Positions 7,922 to 11,930 of a DNA stretch of 15,243 nucleotides are shown here, one piece after another. The notes under the pieces were generated by a model, which was given only the letters and a program-made list of their open reading frames with translations, had not been told where the DNA came from and did not search any database. This stretch comes from an uncultured Eubacterium sp. (GTDB lineage: Bacteria > Bacillota_A > Clostridia > Lachnospirales > Lachnospiraceae). How positions within the stretch are numbered: the first letter of the stretch is position 1; every line of letters starts with the position of its first letter. The position numbers were made by a program, and so were the translations under genes. The stretch spans positions 1 to 15,243 of the forward strand of contig CAOKJJ010000123.1 of the NCBI GenBank assembly GCA_948468465.1, written 5' to 3'.

Positions 7922-8038
7922 ATGTTATTTGACAATGTTGGTAAAAAGATATGTATTATGAGCAAGATTTTATTTTTTGTTTCGGTGATTGGCGCAATAT
8001 TTTTGATAATTTTAGTATTTACATTGTCATTGTACTAA
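7922..8038 (+). CDS. 38-residue single-span membrane protein
   Basis: This short reading frame begins MLFDNVGKKICIMSKILFFV and continues as one hydrophobic helix to the TAA at 8036. GGAAGGGG at 7908-7914 lies at a good distance before the ATG, and the promoter with operator at 7848-7876 is directly upstream, so it looks like a real gene despite its size. The N-terminal pattern of a short amphipathic stretch with Asn-Val-Gly-Lys-Lys before one membrane span resembles small membrane proteins common in Firmicutes. I cannot assign a function. It is probably co-transcribed with the next gene 63 nt downstream, which also encodes a membrane protein. A membrane-active peptide or an anchor for its neighbour are both possible. 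Confidence 0.6.
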   Translation: MLFDNVGKKICIMSKILFFVSVIGAIFLIILVFTLSLY

Positions 8039-8101
8039 AAGAATCAAATACAAAGCAGTTGGTTATATAAGAAGTACAAAGTTATTTATTAAGGAGTAAT
8101 T

Positions 8102-8530
8102 ATGAGTGGAAATAAAAAAAGAATGATAAGTATTGTTGTAGCAAGTATGGTAGCGGTTTTGATTTTTATAATCATAATTAACATAACCAAAAGTGAAAAA
8201 ATTGGTTTCATAGAAGGAGATTATTCAGAACATAAATGTGATTATGTTTTGTGTGAAAAGAGTGCTGACGGCGGTGTACACAATACAGGTTATTCAAAAA
8301 GCTATTATTGTATTGAACATTTTACAAAGGAAAAGAATAGTCGAAAAAAAATACAATCAAAATCCAAAAATAATAATAGTCAGAAGGAGATAGGAGAAGG
8401 CGGATATGAAATGCCAAATGAAAATGATAAATCTGTTACGGATTACATAAAGCGAGTTGCGCCTGATGTGTATGACAGCATGGAAGAAAATTGGAATAAA
8501 ATTGAACAGGAATATAATAATGAAAAATAA
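8102..8530 (+). CDS. Membrane protein with extracytoplasmic C-x4-C / C-x2-H zinc-finger-like motif
   Basis: This 142-residue protein has a good ribosome binding site (AAGGAG at 8091-8096). Basic residues precede one membrane helix at about 9-28, so the rest is probably outside the cell; no lipobox or clear signal-peptidase site follows. Residues 46-73 carry C46-x4-C51-x18-C70-x2-H73, a spacing that could bind zinc. A lysine/asparagine-rich linker follows at 76-98. The acidic C-terminus (SVTDYIKRVAPDVYDSMEENW) may fold as helix. It is not a family I can name. It is the last gene of a two-gene unit under the palindromic promoter, and a strong bidirectional terminator follows. A role in cell-surface exclusion, signalling or host-envelope modification is speculation. 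Confidence 0.7.
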   Translation: MSGNKKRMISIVVASMVAVLIFIIIINITKSEKIGFIEGDYSEHKCDYVLCEKSADGGVHNTGYSKSYYCIEHFTKEKNSRKKIQSKSKNNNSQKEIGEGGYEMPNENDKSVTDYIKRVAPDVYDSMEENWNKIEQEYNNEK

Positions 8531-8550
8531 TAATAGTGTTAGAGGTACTA

Positions 8551-8581
8551 AAAAAGGAAGAGGATAAAACTCTTCCTTTTT
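8551..8581. terminator. Bidirectional intrinsic terminator
   Basis: AAAAAGGAAGAG at 8551-8562 pairs perfectly with CTCTTCCTTTTT at 8570-8581 (12 bp, 7-nt loop). The A and T tracts at the stem ends give U-rich tails on both strands. It lies between the convergent genes ending at 8530 and 8580 and overlaps the TAA of the latter. Confidence 0.85.
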
Positions 8582-8780
8582 AAAAATCAAAAGAACCTTC
8601 TTTAATTTCCCTAATATTTTCGTAATACTCTTTTGGATAATCAATTTGTAAATCATAATATAAAAAATAGCGAATATCATCCAAAAGAACAAGCATTTTT
8701 TTGTAAATAGTTTTATCTCCATTGGTGGAAAGATTTTTCTTTAATAATTCTAAAGATTCAAGCATTTCATTTTCGTTCAT
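8580..8780 (-). CDS. Small acidic helical protein of unknown function
   Basis: This 66-residue protein begins MNENEMLESLELLKKNLS and looks alpha-helical throughout, with a tyrosine-rich stretch (DIRYFLYYDLQIDYPKEYYENI). A ribosome binding site GAAAGGA lies 8 nt before the ATG. It starts 17 nt after the stop of the winged-helix gene on the same strand, so the two form an operon. That operon is interrupted by two adjacent hairpins in the 3' end of the first gene, which could set its relative expression. I recognise no family. An accessory to the winged-helix protein is a reasonable but untested guess. Confidence 0.65.
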   Translation of the reverse strand: MNENEMLESLELLKKNLSTNGDKTIYKKMLVLLDDIRYFLYYDLQIDYPKEYYENIREIKEGSFDF

Positions 8781-8797
8781 AATAATTTTCCTTTCTA

Positions 8798-9334
8798 CTA
8801 AAAAACAAAGTTTTTCTTTGTTGGAGCATGAGAAACTTGTTTCTCAGCTCCATCATTTATAGATTCATCTATATTATTTATAGATTTATCTATATTTATA
8901 TTTATTTCTCTGCTATTTGCCGTTTTATTTTGTGCGGCTTGCGGGTTTTCAGAACTGTTCGGCGTTTGGTTGGAAACGGTACAAGTATTGTCATTTACAA
9001 TATTTTCATGTGTCACATGCGCCGCTCGTGGTACTTCGTAAAATTCATATACATTACCGCCAGTCTTTACAAGATACCCTTTGTCTATCAATTTCAAGAA
9101 TTGGTCGCGGTAGGTTTGTGGTGGCATACCTATAGATTGACGTATGGCAGCAGGCGAGAGTGCAAGCCAGAAATCCTCTTTATTAGCTGCAAAATAAAGG
9201 TATAATAATAGAGCATGTGCGCCGAGGTCACGTGCTGCCGCTTTCCAGTTTTCATTTTTTATACCAAGAAAGTCAGATGATGCATGTTCTCTATGTATAT
9301 GCACGATTCTTTGATTAGGAACAGTTGTAGCCAT
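8798..9334 (-). CDS. Winged-helix DNA-binding protein, possible replication or partition factor
   Basis: This 178-residue protein has a ribosome binding site AAAAGGAG 8 nt before the ATG. Residues 30-100 form a winged helix: LGAHALLLYLYFAANKEDF, a turn, then the recognition region SPAAIRQSIGMPPQTYRDQF, then a wing ending GYLVKTGGNVYEFYEV. The last 75 residues are low-complexity (Asn, Ser, Thr, Ile) and include the heptad pair IDKSINN-IDESIND, encoded by two 21-bp repeats. Family knowledge: similar single winged-helix proteins with disordered Asn/Ile-rich tails occur on Firmicute plasmids and integrative elements near replication genes, and phage replisome organisers can carry origin sequences inside their genes. 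Here the DNA of the tail contains four consecutive dyads. A TATAAT-like -10 on this strand lies at 9382-9387. The initiator role is inference. Confidence 0.75.
   Translation of the reverse strand: MATTVPNQRIVHIHREHASSDFLGIKNENWKAAARDLGAHALLLYLYFAANKEDFWLALSPAAIRQSIGMPPQTYRDQFLKLIDKGYLVKTGGNVYEFYEVPRAAHVTHENIVNDNTCTVSNQTPNSSENPQAAQNKTANSREININIDKSINNIDESINDGAEKQVSHAPTKKNFVF
8804..8851 (-). repeat. Two abutting hairpins in the 3' end of the winged-helix gene
   Basis: Hairpin A has AACAAAG at 8804-8810 and CTTTGTT at 8816-8822 with a 5-nt loop. Hairpin B has TGAGAAAC at 8829-8836 and GTTTCTCA at 8839-8846 around TT, extended across one bulged A (8828) by GGAGC at 8823-8827 and GCTCC at 8847-8851. 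They touch end to end. On the minus strand hairpin A is followed by a T tract, so it may act as a weak terminator before the downstream 66-residue gene. Confidence 0.65.
8855..8896. repeat. Tandem 21-bp repeats, each a palindrome
   Basis: Units 8855-8875 and 8876-8896 differ at one base. Each contains the dyad TATAGAT-N2-ATCTATA (8858-8873 and 8879-8894). The 21-bp spacing puts both dyads on the same face of the helix, about two turns apart, as expected for a dimeric DNA-binding protein. The repeats encode the heptads IDKSINN and IDESIND on the minus strand, so coding repetition is the alternative explanation. Confidence 0.65.
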
Positions 9335-9586
9335 TTTTCATACTCCTTTTGTTGTTTGATTTTGTTATTTTTCATATATATATTATAACAAAATTTTTTA
9401 TATAAATCGAATAAGTATGGTTGGCGTAGACCATAGATAATAAAATATAGGGTGCGGGGTATATTTGGGAAAAATAAGAGTGAGAATTGTATTTTGGGGT
9501 GTGTCCGGCATACTTTCTCACGAAATTATATTTTGTTATCCGTTATTGTTTCTAAATGAATAATCTTATGTAAAATCAGAAAAATA

Positions 9587-9664
9587 TTGCATAAATATAC
9601 AATATCAATTAAAATATACATAAATTTGCATAAAATAAATAGAAATCAACAAAAATATACAAAA
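9587..9664. repeat. Iteron-like direct repeats
   Basis: AAATATACA occurs at 9593-9601, 9612-9620 and 9653-9661. A longer unit of 20 bp beginning ATCAA occurs at 9604-9623 and 9645-9664 with 17 of 20 matches. TTGCATAAA occurs at 9587-9595 and 9626-9634. Spacings are about 19 and 40 bp, close to multiples of two helical turns. Very low GC makes chance similarity easier, so this is suggestive only. Confidence 0.45.
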
Positions 9665-9695
9665 TGAAAATGATTTTGACATTATAACAAAAATA

Positions 9696-9723
9696 TTGAC
9701 AAAGTATGTATATAATATATAAT
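9696..9723 (+). promoter_or_regulatory. Promoter of the 95-residue protein operon
   Basis: TTGACA at 9696-9701 and TATAAT at 9718-9723 are separated by 16 bp. AGGAGG at 9759-9764 then lies 8 nt before the ATG at 9773. Another TTGACA at 9676-9681 has no fitting -10. Confidence 0.7.
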
Positions 9724-9772
9724 TAAATTAATGATTTCATACATATATATTTTAATTTAGGAGGATTTTTAA

Positions 9773-10060
9773 ATGAGAGTAACGATTGACCTTGACAGAG
9801 ACCTTGTTATTATTCCAGACAATTATTTTAATAAAATTTCACAAGAAAATGATAAACTGAAAAAATTTGGTGCACAACCTCAAGGCGCGATAGATAGAAT
9901 AAAGCGTTCTTTTGCTGTTGCTATGGCAGACACCGACAATCGTTTATTGACAGTGACAAATGCAAGAGTTTCTAAAATTGAAAAATTACCTATTGACGAA
10001 CCTATAAAGAAAGTAGAAAGTACGATTGACAGAGACGCGGCAGCAGCCGCAGAACAGTAA
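9773..10060 (+). CDS. 95-residue protein of unknown function
   Basis: I do not recognise this family. The protein begins MRVTIDLDRDLVIIPDNYF, a likely beta-hairpin, followed by a charged helix (NKISQENDKLKKFGAQ) and a second charged or helical part. It ends in an alanine run (DAAAAAEQ). It has no membrane segment or cysteine. The perfect AGGAGG ribosome binding site and strong promoter suggest good expression. Its stop codon overlaps the ATG of the next gene (TAATG), so it is coupled to a small helix-turn-helix protein. Its position between the origin-like core and the resolvase suggests a role in replication, copy control or partition of the element, but nothing in the sequence proves this. 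Confidence 0.75.
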   Translation: MRVTIDLDRDLVIIPDNYFNKISQENDKLKKFGAQPQGAIDRIKRSFAVAMADTDNRLLTVTNARVSKIEKLPIDEPIKKVESTIDRDAAAAAEQ

Positions 10061-10245
10061 TGGCTAAAGGGACGCGCGTTACTCAAATGGAAAAAGAAAA
10101 AATGTGGCGGCTATATCAAGAATTAGGCTCATTTAAAGCCGTTGCAAAGAAAATGCGCCGTTGTCCCGATACTGTTTCAAGATATGTGCGGGAGTATGAG
10201 GCAGGAGTGAGCGCGGCGGGGTACATACTAAATCAAGGGTTATAA
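10060..10245 (+). CDS. Small helix-turn-helix protein (resolvase HTH-like)
   Basis: This 61-residue protein starts at the ATG that overlaps the previous stop (TAATG, 10058-10062). It has no ribosome binding site of its own, so translation is probably coupled. Residues 8-50 form a homeodomain-like helix-turn-helix: EKEKMWRLYQELGSFKAVAKKM, then RCPDTVSRYVREYE. This resembles the C-terminal HTH of serine recombinases or a small transposase-type HTH without a catalytic domain. It may be a directionality or regulatory factor acting with the integrase or resolvase, or a repressor of its own operon. A strong terminator follows 12 nt downstream. Confidence 0.7.
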   Translation: MAKGTRVTQMEKEKMWRLYQELGSFKAVAKKMRRCPDTVSRYVREYEAGVSAAGYILNQGL

Positions 10246-10256
10246 ACATTTATTAA

Positions 10257-10286
10257 AGGCGGGGCGCGTTTCCCGCCTGATTTTTT
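10257..10286 (+). terminator. Rho-independent terminator
   Basis: AGGCGGG at 10257-10263 pairs with CCCGCCT at 10272-10278 (7 bp, GC-rich, 8-nt loop), followed by a run of six T at 10281-10286. It ends the two-gene unit starting at 9773 and separates it from the resolvase gene. Confidence 0.88.
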
Positions 10287-10310
10287 GTCTTTTGTTCTCT
10301 TTCATTAGGG

Positions 10311-10433
10311 TATACTCTATTGAAAGAAAAAAGCGACTCAATTTTGTGTGTCACATGAGTCAATAAATATATTATGAAATATTTCAAAAATACAAAATAC
10401 CCTATTGACATATTTATGGAGTTGTGGTATGAT
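10311..10433 (+). promoter_or_regulatory. Resolvase promoter with upstream res-like repeats
   Basis: TTGACA at 10405-10410 and TATGAT at 10428-10433 are 17 bp apart, giving a strong promoter. Upstream lie an inverted repeat GACTCA (10335-10340) and TGAGTC (10356-10361), and an imperfect direct repeat (ATACTCTATTGA at 10312-10323, ATACCCTATTGA at 10397-10408), whose second copy overlaps the -35. Small serine resolvases often bind sites next to their own promoter, so this may be a res site; the repeats do not show the three-subsite pattern clearly. Confidence 0.6.
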
Positions 10434-10465
10434 TATTTCAGTTAAGAAAAAGGAGTGTGTGACAA

Positions 10466-11026
10466 ATGCGAGTTGGTTATGTCCGGTGTTCAACGATAGA
10501 GCAAAACGAGGCGCGTCAACTAAAAATGATGAATGAGCAGACCGCCGAAAAACTATTCATTGATAAAGCAAGCGGAAAGAATACAGACCGCGCTGCATTC
10601 AAAGATATGATGTCTTTTGTTCGAGCGGGGGACACAGTTATTGTAGAAAGCATTTCACGAATTGCAAGAAACACGCGCGACTTGCTTTCAATCATTTCAG
10701 AATTAACAGAAAAGGGCGTTGAATTTGTAAGTCTCAAAGAGAGTATAGACACGACAACGCCGCAAGGAAGATTTATGTTAACGGTTTTTGGTGCTCTTGC
10801 TGAATTGGAACGGGAAAATATTTTAGAGAGACAAAGAGAGGGTATTGAAATAGCCAAAAGCGAGGGCAAGTATAAAGGGCGTAAGCCGATTGATTATGAT
10901 ACAACAAAATTTAAAGCACTTTGCAAGCGTTGGAGAGAGGGAGAAATCACAGCAACCGCCGCTATGAATGAAATAGGTTTAAAGCCTAATACATTTTATC
11001 GCAGAGTAAAAGAAATGGGGCTATAG
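10466..11026 (+). CDS. Small serine recombinase (resolvase/invertase family)
   Basis: This 186-residue protein has AGGAG at 10451-10455, 10 nt before the ATG. The N-terminal catalytic domain (about 1-120) begins MRVGYVRCSTIEQNEARQ with R7 and the nucleophile S9. The conserved SISRIARNTRDL block gives R65 and R68, and the LTVFGALAELERENILERQREG stretch begins the long E helix. A DNA-binding HTH fills about residues 140-186 (GEITATAAMNEIGLKPNTFYRR). Length and motifs are complete. The family resolves multimers or inverts segments on plasmids and transposons. On an element that already has an integrase, the likely job is resolution of tandem or circular multimers, or DNA inversion. No Tn3-type transposase is present. 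Confidence 0.93.
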   Translation: MRVGYVRCSTIEQNEARQLKMMNEQTAEKLFIDKASGKNTDRAAFKDMMSFVRAGDTVIVESISRIARNTRDLLSIISELTEKGVEFVSLKESIDTTTPQGRFMLTVFGALAELERENILERQREGIEIAKSEGKYKGRKPIDYDTTKFKALCKRWREGEITATAAMNEIGLKPNTFYRRVKEMGL

Positions 11027-11044
11027 AATAGCCTGCAAATAGCG

Positions 11045-11069
11045 GAGAAATGCGGGAAAACCGCTTCTC
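11045..11069 (+). terminator. Hairpin after the resolvase gene
   Basis: GAGAA at 11045-11049 and GCGG at 11052-11055 pair with CCGC at 11061-11064 and TTCTC at 11065-11069, with a 2-nt bulge and a 5-nt loop. The stem starts 19 nt after the resolvase stop. No clean T tract follows (ATAAATTCCACTTTTT), so termination may be partial. Confidence 0.45.
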
Positions 11070-11073
11070 ATAA

Positions 11074-11152
11074 ATTCCACTTTTTCAAAATCCACCTTTT
11101 GGCTTTAGGAAAAGGACATAAAAAGATAATTCCACCATAATTCCACTTTTGG
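11074..11152 (+). repeat. Right integrase arm-type direct repeats (four copies)
   Basis: Copies lie at 11075-11081 (TTCCACT), 11091-11096 (TCCACC), 11130-11136 (TTCCACC) and 11141-11147 (TTCCACT). All are in the same orientation as the left array; the first, second and fourth are followed by T tracts. They lie between the resolvase gene and the new rubrerythrin terminator, about 80-155 bp inside the right repeat, where arm sites are expected. Confidence 0.55.
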
Positions 11153-11169
11153 CAGCAGTAGGCGAAAAA

Positions 11170-11199
11170 AAGAGGAACAAGTTTTCACTCATTCCTCTT
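11170..11199 (-). terminator. Element-supplied terminator for rubrerythrin
   Basis: AAGAGGAA at 11170-11177 pairs with TTCCTCTT at 11192-11199 (8 bp). On the minus strand the stem is followed by a T tract, the complement of the A run at 11165-11171. It lies 30 nt downstream of the rubrerythrin stop and replaces the original hairpin at 5714-5746. The stem cores are alike (AAGAGGA), which suggests the element carries a rubrerythrin 3' region from an earlier host. Confidence 0.82.
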
Positions 11200-11228
11200 G
11201 ATAAATCCTTTAAAATAGGGCATTTTGA

Positions 11229-11771
11229 TTAGCCAAAATATCTCTTTAACAGCCCAGCAAATGCTTTTCCATGTCTAGCCTCATCTCTTGCCATCTCATG
11301 TACAGTATCATGGATTGCATCCAGATTAGCAGCTTTTGCACGTTTTGCAAGATCTGTTTTACCTGCAGTAGCGCCGTTTTCAGCTTCTACGCGCATTTCA
11401 AGATTTTTCTTTGTGCTGTCTGTAACAACTTCTCCAAGCAATTCTGCGAATTTAGCAGCATGCTCAGCTTCTTCATAAGCAGCTTTTTCCCAATATAAAC
11501 CGATTTCAGGATAACCTTCTCTGTGTGCAACTCTTGCCATAGCAAGGTACATACCAACTTCTGTACATTCACCGTTAAAGTTAGCTCTCAGATCATTTAA
11601 GATATCTTCAGAAACACCTTTTGCAACACCAACTACATGTTCAGCAGCCCATGTTGTATCTCCTTCTTGTTTTGTAAATTTTTCAGCTGGTGCCTTACAC
11701 TGTGGACATTGTGCCGGTGCTGAATCTCCCTCATGAACATAACCACATACCTGACATACAAATTTAGCCAT
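11229..11771 (-). CDS. rbr: Rubrerythrin, reverse type (N-terminal rubredoxin domain)
   Basis: This 180-residue cytoplasmic iron protein reduces hydrogen peroxide to water in anaerobes. The N-terminal rubredoxin-like domain has C6-x2-C9 and C22-x2-C25. A four-helix diiron domain follows, with candidate ligands E68/E71, E101-x2-H104, and E159 and E164-x2-H167. This domain order is the reverse of classical rubrerythrin and matches the clostridial revRbr type, which is also the usual length. GGAG in a purine-rich stretch precedes the ATG. The last 25 codons (T156 onward), including E164 and H167, are one copy of the 79-bp repeat, so part of the active site is encoded at the element junction. The frame is intact and only the stop codon differs from the displaced copy (TAA here, TAG there). 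PerR control is likely because the perR-like gene is next door. Confidence 0.95.
   Translation of the reverse strand: MAKFVCQVCGYVHEGDSAPAQCPQCKAPAEKFTKQEGDTTWAAEHVVGVAKGVSEDILNDLRANFNGECTEVGMYLAMARVAHREGYPEIGLYWEKAAYEEAEHAAKFAELLGEVVTDSTKKNLEMRVEAENGATAGKTDLAKRAKAANLDAIHDTVHEMARDEARHGKAFAGLLKRYFG
11230..11308. repeat. attR direct repeat inside rubrerythrin
   Basis: This is the right copy of the 79-bp repeat. It differs from 5771-5849 at one position (11253, a synonymous glycine codon). Crossover took place somewhere in this segment; the single mismatch is too far toward the stop codon to place it more finely. Confidence 0.92.
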
Positions 11772-11792
11772 TTTTACTTCTCCTTTTTCTTT

Positions 11793-11807
11793 TCATTATA
11801 ATTAATA
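11793..11807. promoter_or_regulatory. Possible PerR box upstream of rubrerythrin
   Basis: On the minus strand TATTAATTATAATGA fits the PerR 7-1-7 consensus (TTATAAT-N-ATTATAA) at 10 of 14 positions. It lies between the leader structure and the ribosome binding site. The AT-rich background makes such matches easy, so this is tentative. Confidence 0.35.
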
Positions 11808-11814
11808 TGGTGAG

Positions 11815-11870
11815 TTCAGTATTGTAATATGTGCTGCAAAATTATAATTTATGCAGCGATAAATACTGAA
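11815..11870 (-). promoter_or_regulatory. Nested stem-loop in the rubrerythrin leader
   Basis: The outer arms TTCAGTATT (11815-11823) and AATACTGAA (11862-11870) pair over 9 bp. The inner arms GCTGCA (11833-11838) and TGCAGC (11852-11857) pair over 6 bp. The transcript from the promoter at 11885-11913 would begin about 8 nt before this fold and carry it about 30 nt ahead of the ribosome binding site. It matches no riboswitch I know. It could stabilise the mRNA, control translation or be a double operator. Confidence 0.55.
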
Positions 11871-11884
11871 TGCCTGCTGATAAT

Positions 11885-11913
11885 TTTATATCATATTTTT
11901 TTAAAAGTGTCAA
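11885..11913 (-). promoter_or_regulatory. Rubrerythrin promoter
   Basis: Read on the minus strand, TTGACA (11908-11913) and TATAAA (11885-11890) are separated by 17 bp. It lies between the perR-like stop and rubrerythrin, so rubrerythrin has its own promoter. The predicted leader is about 107 nt. Confidence 0.75.
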
Positions 11914-11930
11914 TATAAAAATAGAAACAA

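Larger units (their letters stand above)
9335..9772. other. Non-coding AT-rich core of the element, origin-like
   Basis: This 438-bp stretch separates the divergent winged-helix and 95-residue genes and holds no credible reading frame. From the left it contains the minus-strand -10 at 9382-9387, a G-rich island at 9451-9510 flanked by the inverted repeat GTGAGAA (9480-9486) and TTCTCAC (9515-9521), then an extremely AT-rich stretch with iteron-like repeats at 9587-9664, and the plus-strand promoter at 9696-9723. Divergent promoters, repeats and an AT-rich tract next to a DNA-binding protein gene are how plasmid origins look. A plain divergent regulatory region remains possible. Confidence 0.5.
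5771..11308. mobile_element. Integrative element of about 5.46 kb in the 3' end of rubrerythrin
   Basis: The element lies between 79-bp direct repeats at 5771-5849 and 11230-11308. One repeat-to-repeat period is 5459 bp. A tyrosine integrase gene adjoins the left end and a serine resolvase gene adjoins the right end. Between them are an Xre repressor, small membrane proteins, a winged-helix protein and an AT-rich core. The right repeat restores the reading frame of the host rubrerythrin gene and adds a new terminator. This is the classic layout of an element that integrates at the 3' end of a conserved gene. I see no relaxase, type IV secretion, capsid, terminase or antibiotic-resistance gene, so it is a small non-self-transmissible element, a mobilisable element that needs all mobilisation functions in trans, or a phage-satellite-like or decayed remnant. 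Confidence 0.9.

Noticed and set aside
8357..8722. Apparent membrane protein on the minus strand
   Set aside because: It spans the end of the 142-residue gene, a terminator and the start of the 66-residue gene, and its hydrophobicity comes from complementing A-rich codons.
8828..9205. Open frame on the plus strand across the winged-helix gene
   Set aside because: It is a shadow of the minus-strand gene; its tyrosine/isoleucine repeats are the complement of the 21-bp repeats.
9587..9664. CRISPR array
   Set aside because: The repeats are short, imperfect and irregularly spaced in very AT-rich DNA, and no cas gene is present.
10466..11026. Tn3-family transposon based on the resolvase gene
   Set aside because: No Tn3 transposase or 38-bp inverted repeats are visible; the resolvase is part of the integrative element.
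5771..11308. Transposon or insertion sequence
   Set aside because: There are no terminal inverted repeats, no transposase, and the 79-bp direct repeats are gene sequence rather than a short target duplication.
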